From assembly GCA_024421085.1 (NCBI GenBank), contig JAHQYN010000007.1, positions 1 to 53,781 on the forward strand: a stretch of DNA of 53,781 bases, read 5' to 3'. The position numbers and the translations under genes are program-made. The notes under the pieces were generated by a model. The model saw only the letters and a list, made by a program, of their open reading frames with translations. It searched no databases and was not told the DNA's origin. Source of the DNA: Acidimicrobiia bacterium. GTDB taxonomy: Bacteria; Actinomycetota; Acidimicrobiia; Acidimicrobiales; Aldehydirespiratoraceae. Within the stretch, counting starts at the first letter, position 1; every line of letters begins with the position of its first letter. Shown one piece after another: positions 24,940 to 36,266 of the stretch.

Positions 24940-26445
24940 CTACTCGAACACGAAGTCGCTGGCGAATGGGGCGCGATAACCGGTGGTTACGGCCTCCACA
25001 CCGTTGGGGACCTCCGGGTTCACCATGAAGATCGTGTTCTCGGTGCTCGGGATCCTCTCGTCGGGCGTGCCGTAGAAATAGTCGCCGCCGAGGCCCTCGA
25101 AGGAGACCGAGCCCAGACCATTCATGGCCGCGATGATGCCCTCGCGGCTCAGGTCGCCGTTGGCGACCGCGGCCTCGAGCACCTGCACCACCGCGTGGGC
25201 CTGCAGGTAGCCGAACGTGAAGTAGTAGTCAGGATCCTGGTCCGGGGCGAACTCTTCGAGCCGCTCGACCATTGTGGCCATTCCCGGCACGCTCTCGTCG
25301 CCCCAGGTTGAGCCCTCACCCACGACAACGAAGTACTCCTGCAGGTACGGTGCCAGTTGTTCGATCTGGGCAAAGGCGTTGATCCAGGTTGGCGAGGTGC
25401 CGATCCACTGCGGTGCGAACTCGCTCGCGGCCGCGGTGCCGAGCGCCGTGCCGGTGACCGATGGCAGCGTCACCAGGAACACGACCTCGCATCCGGCGTC
25501 TTGCAGCTGCTGGACCTGAGCGGAGAAGTCGGTGTCGCCCGAGACGTAGCGGGCGACCTCAGATACCGTGAAGCCGAGATTGTCCGCGGCGAACTCAAGG
25601 CCTTCTTGGCCCGCATCGCCGTAGGGGTCGTCCTGGATGAACGAGCAGTAGACCTGGTCGGCGTTGCCGCCGCCCTCATTGATCCACCAGTCAAACCCGT
25701 TGATCGCCTGAATCTGGTAAGGGCCGCCGATCGGCAGCAGGTTCTGTTCACGGACCCAGAATGCGTCGAGCGAGGCGGGAGCAGCCACGAGGCCGTCCTC
25801 TTTGAGGGACTCGAGCACGGCGTTGGTGATCGGCGTGCCGAGGAGTTGGCCGAACATGACGACATCGTCCTTTGCTTCGTTGTAGATCTGCACCGCGGTT
25901 GCCGGGTTGTACTGATGGTCCCTCTCGACGGTCTCGATCAGGTACCGGCCGGCTACTCCGCCCTGGCTGTTGATGTAGTCGTAGTAGACTTGGCCGCCTG
26001 CGGTGAGCGGGTTGCCGATGATCGAAGCCGGACCGGAGAGGTCGGAGATCACGCCGACGTTGATGGTGGACCCGTCGAAGCCTGGACCGGGCACGAGTTC
26101 CGCGGCGGCACCGTCGTCGTCCATGTCGCTGTCGTCAGCCGTGTCAGTGTCGTCGTCCATGTCGCTGTCGTCAGCCGTGTCAGTGTCGTCGTCCATGTCG
26201 CTGTCGTCAGCCGTGTCAGTGTCGTCGTCCATGTCGCTGTCGTCCATGTCGCTGTCGTCGTCCATGTCGCTGTCGTCCATGTCGCTGTCGTCGGCCATAT
26301 CAGTGTCGTCGGCTGTCTCATCGGCAGCGGCGACGCCATCGGCGTCCACAGCAGTCGAGCCTCCGTCGTCGTCGCCGCAGGCCGCGGCGAACAGCGCAGC
26401 AACCAGCAGCAGCGCCAGCAATCGGAACCATTGTTTCATTTTCAT
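24940..26445 (-). CDS. branched-chain-amino-acid-type ABC substrate-binding lipoprotein
   Basis: Signal peptide with lipobox (LFAAACGDDDG), then about 70 residues of Asp/Met/Ser/Thr repeats, then a Peripla_BP_6 domain starting INVGVISDLSGPASIIGNP and containing ARYVSGDTDFSAQVQQLQ. It delivers ligand to the LivHM permease encoded upstream. Close association with a fadD gene suggests an organic acid rather than an amino acid as ligand; this is inferred. A ggagga ribosome site precedes the ATG. A short duplication of gtgttcgagtagac repeats the final codons and stop just downstream. Confidence 0.9.
   Translation of the reverse strand: MKMKQWFRLLALLLVAALFAAACGDDDGGSTAVDADGVAAADETADDTDMADDSDMDDSDMDDDSDMDDSDMDDDTDTADDSDMDDDTDTADDSDMDDDTDTADDSDMDDDGAAAELVPGPGFDGSTINVGVISDLSGPASIIGNPLTAGGQVYYDYINSQGGVAGRYLIETVERDHQYNPATAVQIYNEAKDDVVMFGQLLGTPITNAVLESLKEDGLVAAPASLDAFWVREQNLLPIGGPYQIQAINGFDWWINEGGGNADQVYCSFIQDDPYGDAGQEGLEFAADNLGFTVSEVARYVSGDTDFSAQVQQLQDAGCEVVFLVTLPSVTGTALGTAAASEFAPQWIGTSPTWINAFAQIEQLAPYLQEYFVVVGEGSTWGDESVPGMATMVERLEEFAPDQDPDYYFTFGYLQAHAVVQVLEAAVANGDLSREGIIAAMNGLGSVSFEGLGGDYFYGTPDERIPSTENTIFMVNPEVPNGVEAVTTGYRAPFASDFVFE
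26113..26286. repeat. tandem 36-bp and 33-bp repeats encoding an Asp-rich linker
   Basis: Three copies of a 36-base unit (26113-26148, 26149-26184, 26185-26220) are followed by two of a 33-base unit (26221-26253, 26254-26286). All are in frame and encode DMDD/TDTADDS in the substrate-binding protein. Base identity between copies is complete for the 36-base units. Confidence 0.95.
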
Positions 26446-26472
26446 GTCTCCTCCAAGGGACAGTGGCGAATC

Positions 26473-27672
26473 TCAGTATGAGAAGGGCCAGGTTGAGAAA
26501 TAGTTGCGGATGCGAACCCAGATTCCAGCCAGCCCGCGGTGCTCCACCAGCAGGAACAAGGCAATGAGGAAACCGTAGATGATCACATTGAGCGAAGCGA
26601 CAGACACGAGACCGGAGTCTGTGCTCTTGGCTGCCACTCCCGGCAGACCGTAGTCCGCCGATATGCCGTCGATCAGTCGGGGCAGCGCGGTGATGACCAG
26701 CGCGCCGATGATCGATCCATAGATCGTGCCCATCCCGCCCAGAATGATCATCGCGATGAACTGGATGGAGACCAGCAGCGTGAAGTCTCCCGGAGTGATG
26801 AAGAGTTGCAGCGGCGCGTACAGCGCTCCCGCCAGAGCCGCGATGGCAGACGACCAGGCGAACGCCTGAGTCTTGTAGCCGGTGATGCCGACGTCGATCC
26901 CGATGATCTCCGCGGCGACGTCTTGGTCGCGCACCGCCTGCAGCGCCCTGCCCGGTCGGGTCCGCACAACGTTCTTCGTCAGCCACGCCACCAGCGCCAC
27001 CAGCAGCCAGATCAGCCAGAAGTAGCTCTCGTCCTTGCCGAAGGACTTGCCGAACAGGCTCAGGTTCTCGAAATCGATGAACCCCAGTTTGACTTCCACT
27101 CCCGCGGCTGAAGTGCCGGCGTTGCCGCCGGTGACACTCTTCCAGTTCCTGAAAATATGCTCGCCGATGAACACCAGGCCGAGAGTCACGATCACCAGGT
27201 AGTTGCCCCGGAGGCGAAGCGCGAAAGGGCCGACCGCTGCGCCGACCAGCCAGCCCAGCGCCGGCGCGAACAGGATCCAGAGCCACATCGGCCAACCCCA
27301 GACAGACCCTGCGTACGCCGTGCTGTAGGCACCGACGGCCAGGAAGACCGAATGCCCCAGTGAGACCTGACCGGTGTAGCCGGTGAGCAGGTTGAGTCCA
27401 ATGGCCGCGATCGAGAACACTCCAGCGTAGGCCAGAGTATTCAGGGAGATCCCGTTCCCGCTGAGCAGCGTGAAGGGTGCCACGTCCCACAACACGGGAA
27501 TCGCCGCCCAGGCGAGAACCATCGCCGCGAGAGCCGCGCGCCGCAGGCGGTTGGGGAACAGACGCAGGTCGTCGCGATAGTGGACGTGCATCTTCTGAGC
27601 CTTGTTGCCGGGCGCGGCCGACGCCCTCCGAGCCCAAGCGAAGCGTTTGGGAGACGTGAAGGCGGCGCTCAT
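26473..27672 (-). CDS. ABC transporter permease, LivM family
   Basis: A 399-aa polytopic permease of the LivM type: GLNLLTGYTGQVSLGHSVF, RLRGNYLVIVTLG and GRALQAVRDQDVAAEIIGI are the diagnostic blocks, the last being the cytoplasmic loop that contacts the ATPases. There are roughly nine or ten membrane segments, preceded by about 50 hydrophilic residues. The start ATG overlaps the LivH stop as ATGA. Together with LivH it forms the channel for the ligand bound by the downstream lipoprotein. Confidence 0.92.
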   Translation of the reverse strand: MSAAFTSPKRFAWARRASAAPGNKAQKMHVHYRDDLRLFPNRLRRAALAAMVLAWAAIPVLWDVAPFTLLSGNGISLNTLAYAGVFSIAAIGLNLLTGYTGQVSLGHSVFLAVGAYSTAYAGSVWGWPMWLWILFAPALGWLVGAAVGPFALRLRGNYLVIVTLGLVFIGEHIFRNWKSVTGGNAGTSAAGVEVKLGFIDFENLSLFGKSFGKDESYFWLIWLLVALVAWLTKNVVRTRPGRALQAVRDQDVAAEIIGIDVGITGYKTQAFAWSSAIAALAGALYAPLQLFITPGDFTLLVSIQFIAMIILGGMGTIYGSIIGALVITALPRLIDGISADYGLPGVAAKSTDSGLVSVASLNVIIYGFLIALFLLVEHRGLAGIWVRIRNYFSTWPFSY

Positions 27673-28751
27673 ACCCGTCGCACCTCCTCGGTGCCCAGCA
27701 GGCCGTAGGGGCGGACCATCAACACGATGATCATGACTATGAAGATCGCCACCCGCTCGAACCCGGCGCCCAACCAGTCAAGATCCTCGATCGGGAACCA
27801 TGCTGGGGTGGTGGCCACATAGGTCTTCACCAGGTTCTGAATCCAGCCGACCAGCAGTCCTCCGGCGACCGCGCCGGCCGGCGAGTCCAACCCTCCGAGG
27901 ATCATCGCCGGAAATGCCAAGAAGACGACGAAGTCCAAGTTCGGAGTGATGAGTTCGGGGCCTGCGGTCGCCGCGCTGCCTGCCAGGGCCGCCACGCCCC
28001 CAGCGATCGCGAACGCAGTCGCGAACACGATCTTTGTCGAGATTCCCTGGGCGACCGCTGCCTCGTGGTCGAAGTGGGTGGCCCGCATGGCGATGCCGAT
28101 CCGGCTGTAGCGGTCGACCACGAAGAACACTCCGAGCGCTGCCGCGGCCATGGCGATGGCCGCGAGCTTGGAGTGTTGGAGCACGACGTCTCCCACGACC
28201 GTCCTCGACAATTCCCAGGGGTCGTCGACGCTGAGCTCGGCGAAACCCCAGATCGAGGCTGTGACCTGCTTGACAATGAAAAGCACCCCGATCGTGACCA
28301 TGATCGCTCCGAACAGCGGCAGTTCGGAGGGGCCTCGGTCTCCGACTCGTGCCTCGATGCGAGCGGTGATGAAATACGCCAGCACACCGATCACGACGCC
28401 GCCTATGAGCCCCACGAGATGGGTGGTTCCGTTGTAGTACAGCGCCGCCCAACCCAGCAGGCCGGCAGAGATTCCGACTACCTCCCGAAAGACCCGCTGC
28501 AGCATGGCTCGCTGCAACAGAACATTGAATCCCGCACACACCGCGACCGAGAAGAGGATCCCCAAGAAATAGTTCCCTCCCCACGAGGTGCTGACGTTGT
28601 AGGTGATGTAGCCGCCGAGCAGCAACGCACCACCCTGCGCGAAGTTGATGATGCCGGTGGCGCGGTAGATGACCACGAAACCGAGCACGATCAGCGCATA
28701 CAGCGAACCGGTGGCGACTCCGTCGAAGGTTGCCTGCACGAAGGTGGTCAT
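27669..28751 (-). CDS. ABC transporter permease, LivH family
   Basis: A LivH permease of 360 aa. YALIVLGFVVIYRATGIINF and FAQGGALLLGGYITY at the N-terminus, RATHFDHEAAVAQGIS in the cytoplasmic loop and GGLDSPAGAVAGGLLVGWIQ near the C-terminus are typical. It is longer than usual because of an extra region near residues 85-140. It is coupled by ATGA overlaps to fadD upstream and livM downstream. Confidence 0.92.
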   Translation of the reverse strand: MTTFVQATFDGVATGSLYALIVLGFVVIYRATGIINFAQGGALLLGGYITYNVSTSWGGNYFLGILFSVAVCAGFNVLLQRAMLQRVFREVVGISAGLLGWAALYYNGTTHLVGLIGGVVIGVLAYFITARIEARVGDRGPSELPLFGAIMVTIGVLFIVKQVTASIWGFAELSVDDPWELSRTVVGDVVLQHSKLAAIAMAAAALGVFFVVDRYSRIGIAMRATHFDHEAAVAQGISTKIVFATAFAIAGGVAALAGSAATAGPELITPNLDFVVFLAFPAMILGGLDSPAGAVAGGLLVGWIQNLVKTYVATTPAWFPIEDLDWLGAGFERVAIFIVMIIVLMVRPYGLLGTEEVRRV

Positions 28752-30550
28752 GGGTACATCTGCTCGATCAGGTCTTCGAACTGTGAGGTGATGGCTGCTC
28801 GTTTCACCTTTTGGGTGGCGGTGAGCTGCCCGTCCTCGTGGTCGAGCTCGACGGTCATGAACTCGAAGCGTTTGATCGTCTCGACCTGCGCGAAGTCCTG
28901 GTTGGTCTCCTGCACCACCTCGTCGATCAGGGAGCGGACTTCAGGCTTGTTCGAGAGGTCCGCATAGGTCGTGTAGGCGACGCCGCGACGGGTGGCCCAG
29001 TCGCCGACGGTGTGGTACTCGATGCCGACCAGCGCGGTCAGGTACTTTCGGCGGTCTCCGATCACCACCGCCTCGCGCACGAACGGCGACACCTTGAGTC
29101 GGTTCTCGATCTCCGACGGGGAGATATTCTTTCCGCCGGCGGTGATGATGAGGTCCTTCTTGCGGTCGGTGATCTTGAGGAAGCCGTCCTCGTCGAAGAC
29201 CCCGATGTCGCCGGTGTGCAGCCAGCCGTCGGCATCGACGGCCTCGGCGGTGGCCTGCGGGTTCTTGAAGTAGCCGACGAAGGTTCCCTCTCCCCGGGTG
29301 AGAATCTCACCGTCTTTGGCGATGCGCACCTCCGCTCCGGCGACGGGAAGGCCCACAGTTCCGATCCGCACACCGTGTTGCGGGTTGATCGTGGCCTGAG
29401 CGCAGTTCTCGGTCTGCCCGTAGCCCTCGCGGACCGGCACGCCGATCGACCAGAACCAGTCGAGTATCTGGGGTGCTATCGGAGCCGCACCCGACAGGGC
29501 GTTTCGGCAGCGGCTCATGCCGAGACGCTCCTTGAGGGCGCGGTACAGCATCAGCGACCCCAGCACAGCCAGGGCACGGTCGACCAAGCCAAGCCTCCCC
29601 TGCATGCGGGCCTTCGCCAGGCGGCCGCCCCTGGCGCTCCAGAACTGGTAGTTGCGTCGTTTCAGCCAGGAAGCGTCGTTCATCCGCACCTGCACACTTG
29701 CCAACATCTTCTCCCAGACGCGGGGAACACCCAAGAAGAAGGTCGGTTGCACCTCGCGCAGGTCGTTGGCGAAAGCCTCGCCGCCCTCCCCGAAGTTGGT
29801 CGTGTAACCGGCGCTGATGCCGTTGATGACCGTGACCAGCCGTTCTGCGATGTGGCACAGGGGGAGATAGGAGAGCACTTCGTCGCCCGGCCCGACCGAG
29901 AATATTGCGTCGTAGTCGCTGAACGCCGCGTGCATGTTGGCGTGGCTGAGCATCGCGCCCTTGGGGGGGCCGGTCGTGCCCGAGGTGTAGACGATGATGG
30001 CCACCTCGCTGCCGTCGAGAGCGGCTGTGGATTCATCGAAGTCAGCGGCCGGCTGCTTGCGGCCGAGTTCGAGCAGTTCCTCGAAGGTCAGTATCCGCGG
30101 GTCGTCGAGCACCCGGACACCGCGGGGGTCGATGACCACGGCGTAGTCGAGGCTCTCGAGTTGGTCCCAGACTGCCAGGGTCTTGTCGAGCTGTTCCTCG
30201 TCCTCGGCCACCACGACTCTGGTTTCGGAGTGCGCCAGCAGGTAGCGGACCTCGGCTGCGGGGCTGGTCGGATAGACCCCGACGGTCACCGCACCGATGC
30301 CCTGGGTTCCCACGTCGGCGAAGACCCATTCGGGGCGGTTCTCGGCGTGGACCGCCACCTTGTCGCCCTTGGCGACACCGAGGTTGCGCAGACCGAGGCC
30401 CGCTAGGCGTGCGGTGTCGGCGTAGTCGTTCCATGTGTATTCGTGCCAGATTCCCAGTGTCTTGTGGCGCAGCGCCACGGAGTCGCCGTCTGTGGCGGCT
30501 CGAGTGAGCAGCTTGTGGGGGAGCGAGATGTTGGCGGGCGAATCGGTCAT
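28748..30550 (-). CDS. long-chain-type fatty acyl-CoA synthetase (AMP-forming)
   Basis: The adenylate-forming enzyme motifs are clear: IIVYTSGTTGPPKGAMLSH (P-loop), REGYGQTENC, DGWLHTGDIG and DRKKDLIITAGGKNISPSEI. It activates a carboxylic acid to its CoA thioester with ATP. The start ATG (30550) overlaps the LivG stop as ATGA and its stop overlaps LivH the same way, so it is translated as part of the transporter operon. This position suggests vectorial import and activation of an acid, perhaps aromatic or fatty. The extra 25 residues in the ORF track are LivG in another frame. Confidence 0.93.
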   Translation of the reverse strand: MTDSPANISLPHKLLTRAATDGDSVALRHKTLGIWHEYTWNDYADTARLAGLGLRNLGVAKGDKVAVHAENRPEWVFADVGTQGIGAVTVGVYPTSPAAEVRYLLAHSETRVVVAEDEEQLDKTLAVWDQLESLDYAVVIDPRGVRVLDDPRILTFEELLELGRKQPAADFDESTAALDGSEVAIIVYTSGTTGPPKGAMLSHANMHAAFSDYDAIFSVGPGDEVLSYLPLCHIAERLVTVINGISAGYTTNFGEGGEAFANDLREVQPTFFLGVPRVWEKMLASVQVRMNDASWLKRRNYQFWSARGGRLAKARMQGRLGLVDRALAVLGSLMLYRALKERLGMSRCRNALSGAAPIAPQILDWFWSIGVPVREGYGQTENCAQATINPQHGVRIGTVGLPVAGAEVRIAKDGEILTRGEGTFVGYFKNPQATAEAVDADGWLHTGDIGVFDEDGFLKITDRKKDLIITAGGKNISPSEIENRLKVSPFVREAVVIGDRRKYLTALVGIEYHTVGDWATRRGVAYTTYADLSNKPEVRSLIDEVVQETNQDFAQVETIKRFEFMTVELDHEDGQLTATQKVKRAAITSQFEDLIEQMYP

Positions 30551-31317
30551 GCCGGCTCCCCGAGGTAGGCGGCGATGACCTCCGGGTCGGACTGGATCAC
30601 GCTGGGCACGCCGGTGGCGAGGCACTGCCCGAAATTGAGCGCCATCACTCGATCGGCGATGTCCATCACCATGTGCATGTCGTGTTCAACGAGGATCATG
30701 GCGATGTGGAGGCGGTCGCGGACCTCGATTATGAAACGCGCCATGTCCTCGGTCTCTTCGAGGTTCATTCCTGCGACCGGTTCGTCGAGCAGCAGGAGAC
30801 TGGGTTCCATCGCCAGGGCCCTGCCGAGCTCTATGCGCTTCTGGATGCCGTAGGGGAGCATTCCCACCGGGCTGTAGCGGTGCGGCTGCAGGTCGAGGAA
30901 GTCGATGATCTCCTCGACACGCCCGCGATGGTGGATCTCCTCGCGTTTGGCCCGTCCGAACCAGAGCGCGCCCGTGATGAATCCGCTCTTCATCAGCAGG
31001 TGGCGGCCGAGCATAAGGTTGTCGACGAGGTTGAGGTTGGAGAACAGCCCGAGGTTCTGGAATGTCCTGGCCACGCCGTGCTTGGCGACCTGGGTCGGTT
31101 TGGTTCCGATCAGCGACTTTCCCCGGAAGGTGATCTCGCCGCTCTCGGGGCGGTAGACCCCGTTGAGGCAGTTGAAGATCGAGGTCTTGCCTGCGCCGTT
31201 GGGGCCGATGATCGCAAACAACTCTCCGTCGCTGACCGTGAAGGAGACGTCGTCGAGCGCGGTCACGCCTCCGAAGCGCAGCGTCACTGCGTCGAAGCTC
31301 AGCAGCGGGGCGCTCAT
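30547..31317 (-). CDS. ABC transporter ATP-binding protein, LivG family
   Basis: Walker A GPNGAGKTS, signature region MLPYGIQKRIELGRALA and Walker B LLLLDEPVAGMNLEE define an ABC ATPase of the LivG type, which retains VARTFQNLGLF. The ABC signature is degenerate (LPYGIQKR in place of LSGGQ), as is common in LivG. The start ATG overlaps the LivF stop as ATGA (31314-31317). Confidence 0.93.
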   Translation of the reverse strand: MSAPLLSFDAVTLRFGGVTALDDVSFTVSDGELFAIIGPNGAGKTSIFNCLNGVYRPESGEITFRGKSLIGTKPTQVAKHGVARTFQNLGLFSNLNLVDNLMLGRHLLMKSGFITGALWFGRAKREEIHHRGRVEEIIDFLDLQPHRYSPVGMLPYGIQKRIELGRALAMEPSLLLLDEPVAGMNLEETEDMARFIIEVRDRLHIAMILVEHDMHMVMDIADRVMALNFGQCLATGVPSVIQSDPEVIAAYLGEPA

Positions 31318-32129
31318 GCGCTCCATCGTTTCTTGCGGCGATAGGACTTGACGTCTCGGAACGACTTGCGGCCAGCCTCTCCGACCCCGAGATAGAACTC
31401 GCGGATGTCGTCGTCGGCCAGCAGGTCGGCAGCGGCACCCTCCTTGACGATCCGGCCGTTCTCGAGCACGTAGGCCCGGACTGAGATTGAGAGTGCCATG
31501 CGTGCGTTCTGCTCGACGAGCAGGACGCTGGTTCCCTGGGCGTTCACGGTCTTGATTATCTCAGAGATTCGTTCGACGAGTTTGGGGGCGAGCCCCAGCG
31601 ACGGCTCGTCAAGCAGCAGGAGCTTCGGCGAGGCCATCAGGGCCCTGCCGATGGCGAGCATCTGCTGCTCGCCGCCGGAGAGGTAGCCGGCGGTGTCGCG
31701 CTGGCGGGGCTGCAACACCGGGAACAGCTCCATGACCCGCTCGTGGGCCGCGCTGATCGCCTTCTTGTCGCTTACCGTGTGGGCACCGGTCCGCAGATTC
31801 TCCTCGACGGTGAGCTCCGCGAAGATCCGCCGCCCCTCCATCACTTGGGCCACGCCGGCCCGCACCAGCTTCGAGGGGTCGACGTGGTCGGCCGGTTCTC
31901 CGTCGAAGTTGATCGAGCCTTTGGTCATCTCGCCGCGGTGGACCTCCAAGAGTCCGGTGATCGCTCGCAACAAGGTGGTCTTGCCTGCGCCGTTGGCACC
32001 GAGCAGGGTGACGATCTCGCCGGCCTCGACCCGCAGGCTCACACCGCTCAGCACCAGGATCACGTCGTTGTAGACAACCTCGGCGTTGCGAACATCAAGA
32101 ATCGTCGGACATCCAGACTCCACGTTCAT
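31314..32129 (-). CDS. ABC transporter ATP-binding protein, LivF family
   Basis: Walker A GANGAGKTT, signature YLSGGEQQMLAIGRALM and Walker B LLLLDEPSLGLAP are all intact. The C-terminal extension FYLGVGEAGRKSFRDVK then YRRKKRW is characteristic of LivF proteins in operons that also carry a fadD gene. First intact gene of the operon. Its ATG overlaps the stop of a short ORF left by an IS3-type transposase fragment, so its translation may now depend on that upstream ORF or on a start nearby; no strong ribosome site is visible. Confidence 0.93.
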   Translation of the reverse strand: MNVESGCPTILDVRNAEVVYNDVILVLSGVSLRVEAGEIVTLLGANGAGKTTLLRAITGLLEVHRGEMTKGSINFDGEPADHVDPSKLVRAGVAQVMEGRRIFAELTVEENLRTGAHTVSDKKAISAAHERVMELFPVLQPRQRDTAGYLSGGEQQMLAIGRALMASPKLLLLDEPSLGLAPKLVERISEIIKTVNAQGTSVLLVEQNARMALSISVRAYVLENGRIVKEGAAADLLADDDIREFYLGVGEAGRKSFRDVKSYRRKKRWSA

Positions 32130-32269
32130 GCGCCCTGAAACCTACCACGCAACCCCGCGTCCGAAACGCCGAGCTCCTCACGCAACGCGAACACCATCCG
32201 CACCGCATGCTTTTTCTGCTCATCAGAGTAGCGGCGAGACCTCGCCGCCACCCTCGTTTGTGTGTCCAT
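32126..32269 (-). pseudogene. IS3-family transposase OrfA remnant (47 codons)
   Basis: An ORF below the track's cut-off encodes MDTQTRVAARSRRYSDEQKK and continues HAVRMVFALREELGVSD. This is the N-terminus of an actinobacterial IS3-type OrfA, whose helix-turn-helix normally continues with a RVADQLG-like segment. After GLRGRF the homology ends and the frame stops at TGA 32126-32128, forming an ATGA overlap with livF. The rest of OrfA and all of OrfB are absent, so the element is truncated. No terminal inverted repeats can be recognised. Confidence 0.72.
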
Positions 32270-32271
32270 AG

Positions 32272-32371
32272 ATTCCATACTCGTTCCTATCCTTGGAGCC
32301 TGCGCGAAACCCAGGGTGATTCATTCCATACTCGCTCCTATCCTTGGAGCCTGCGCAAAACCCAGGGTGAA

Positions 32372-32373
<2 letters not shown>
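32272..32373. repeat. 51-bp tandem duplication
   Basis: The unit starting attccatactcg occurs at 32272-32322 and 32323-32373, differing at about four positions. It lies directly upstream of the IS3 remnant and ends at the stop of the SLH-domain gene. It may mark the insertion or deletion edge. The small ORF (32207-32389, plus strand) across it is not judged real. Confidence 0.9.
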
Positions 32374-34705
<2,332 letters not shown>

Positions 34706-34823
34706 CTCAGTCTTCGGTCGAGGGGTTGTGGTTGGCCAGCGGTCCATGTTTGCGTTCTACCAGGGCAGACGATTGCACGCGCAACGATAACAGCGGCTTA
34801 CCCGAGGCACCACACCACCGCCA

Positions 34824-34843
34824 CCCCACGGTTACGCGCAGGC
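34824..34843. repeat. 20-base motif shared with 50906-50925
   Basis: CCCCACGGTTACGCGCAGGC here and CCCCACGTTTACGCGCAGGC at 50906-50925 differ at one base. Both lie in intergenic sequence. The copy here is in the 200-bp gap between the amidohydrolase 3' end and the SLH gene start. Meaning unknown; possibly a remnant of a mobile or dispersed element. Confidence 0.6.
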
Positions 34844-34908
34844 TCGGAAATCTCCGCTTCTCCGATATGTGATTCTCGACCACAACACCCCCACCGGTGG
34901 ATTCAGGC

Positions 34909-36201
34909 TTAGTCGAAGGGGAGGTGGAGGAGTTTGATGGCGTTGCCGCGGGCGATCTTGAAGACGGCGTCGTCGTCGAGATGGCCGAACAGGGAGTGGG
35001 CCTTCTCGCGAGAATGGGGGAACGTGCCGTCGGAATGGGGGTAGTCGGTCTCGAACAGGATGTTGTCGACACCAACCTCATCGAGCAGTTTCATGCCCGC
35101 GGAGTCGTTGAAGAAGCAGCTGAACACCTGCCGGTAGTAGTAGAACGACGGCTTCTCAGCCAGCCGCTCCTCGCCCTGAGCCCACTGATGGGTCGCATAG
35201 CTCTCGTCTGCGCGTTCCAAGAAGTAGGGGATCCAGCCGATCTGGCTCTCCGCGTACATCAGCTTCAGGGTCGGATAGCGCTCCAGCACGCCCGAGAACA
35301 GGAAGTCGACCATCGAAGCGGCGCTGTTGGCTGAGATCATCGTGGCGGTCACCAGCGTCGGTGCGTCCTCGGAGGTGCGAACCGTGCGGGTGCCAGACCC
35401 GATGTGCATGGCTATGACGGTCGCAGTCTCCTCGCAAGCTTCGAAGTACGGATCCCAGTACCCGGAATGAATCGAGGGCAGGCCCAGCCAGGCCGGCAGC
35501 TCCGAGAAGGCGGTGGCGGTCACTCCCCGCGCCGCGTTGCGGCGGATCTCCGCGGCCGCCAGATCGACGTCCCAGAGCGGCACGATGCACAGCGGGATCA
35601 GACGCCCGCCCGAGTCGCCGCACCATTCCTCGACCATCCAGTCGTTGTAGGCCTCGACGCAGAGCTTGGAGAGCTCCTTGTCGGAGCGCTCGGCGAACAA
35701 CTGACCGCAGAACCGAGGATAGTTGGGGAAGCACAACGATGCCTCGACATGGTTGAGGTCCATGTCGGCGAGCCGATCCTCCGCCCGGTAGCAGCCAGGG
35801 CGGATGTCGTCGTAGGTGACGCCCACCATGGTCACCTCCTCGGGTGGAGTACCAGCGCAGGCGATCATGTGCTTGATCTGGTAGCGGTGGTCCTCGTAGT
35901 GCCACCAGGCCGCCATCTTGTCGCCGGTGCCGGGCTGCTCGACCCAGGTGCCGTCCTGGAGACTCATCTCTCCCCGGGGCGCAATCACGATGTGCGGGCC
36001 GACGTCGCGGTACTTGGCGGGGAGGCGGTCAGTCCAGATGTTCGGCGGTTCCACCACATGGTCGTCGACGCTGATGATCTTCGGGAAGTCATTGACTGAG
36101 ACCATGCCGGAACGGTATCGGCCCACCGGGTCGCGCGGCCAAACGGCGGCGGTCGCCGCTGCCGCCTCGATCGATCGATGGGAGTCCGTCACGGTGGACA
36201 T
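34909..36201 (-). CDS. amidohydrolase-2 family metal-dependent hydrolase
   Basis: An amidohydrolase-2 (PF04909-type) protein with IISVDDHVVEPPNIW at the N-terminal metal site, VIAMHIGSGT in the middle and NILFETDYPHSDGTFPHSR near the C-terminus. Members hydrolyse or decarboxylate cyclic substrates such as aromatic or steroid ring-cleavage products; this one's substrate is unknown. It is a paralogue of the protein at 42.6-43.8 kb. I use the ATG at 36201 (MSTVTDSH), preceded by a purine-rich aggcaggga; an internal ATG at 36105 is also possible. It is divergent from the molybdopterin enzyme genes. Confidence 0.87.
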   Translation of the reverse strand: MSTVTDSHRSIEAAAATAAVWPRDPVGRYRSGMVSVNDFPKIISVDDHVVEPPNIWTDRLPAKYRDVGPHIVIAPRGEMSLQDGTWVEQPGTGDKMAAWWHYEDHRYQIKHMIACAGTPPEEVTMVGVTYDDIRPGCYRAEDRLADMDLNHVEASLCFPNYPRFCGQLFAERSDKELSKLCVEAYNDWMVEEWCGDSGGRLIPLCIVPLWDVDLAAAEIRRNAARGVTATAFSELPAWLGLPSIHSGYWDPYFEACEETATVIAMHIGSGTRTVRTSEDAPTLVTATMISANSAASMVDFLFSGVLERYPTLKLMYAESQIGWIPYFLERADESYATHQWAQGEERLAEKPSFYYYRQVFSCFFNDSAGMKLLDEVGVDNILFETDYPHSDGTFPHSREKAHSLFGHLDDDAVFKIARGNAIKLLHLPFD

Positions 36202-36220
36202 GAACTTCCCTGCCTGACGC

Positions 36221-36264
36221 GAAGCCACCGCTCCCGCAAAGAGAAGCCACCGCTCCCGCAAAGA
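36221..36264. repeat. exact 22-bp tandem duplication in a divergent promoter
   Basis: GAAGCCACCGCTCCCGCAAAG plus a final A occurs at 36221-36242 and again at 36243-36264 without mismatch. It sits between the amidohydrolase start and the palindrome at 36267. Confidence 0.97.
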
Positions 36265-36266
36265 AA

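Noticed and set aside
25357-26481. 374-aa plus-strand ORF with VHVAVV repeats
   Set aside because: Antisense to the binding-protein gene; the repeats are merely the reverse of the Asp-rich linker repeats.
26318-27637. 439-aa minus-strand ORF
   Set aside because: Out-of-frame shadow of the LivM gene; rich in Arg/Gly/Ser without motifs.
28811-30406. 531-aa plus-strand ORF
   Set aside because: It is the antisense shadow of the acyl-CoA synthetase gene, which has clear motifs; high GC leaves antisense frames open.
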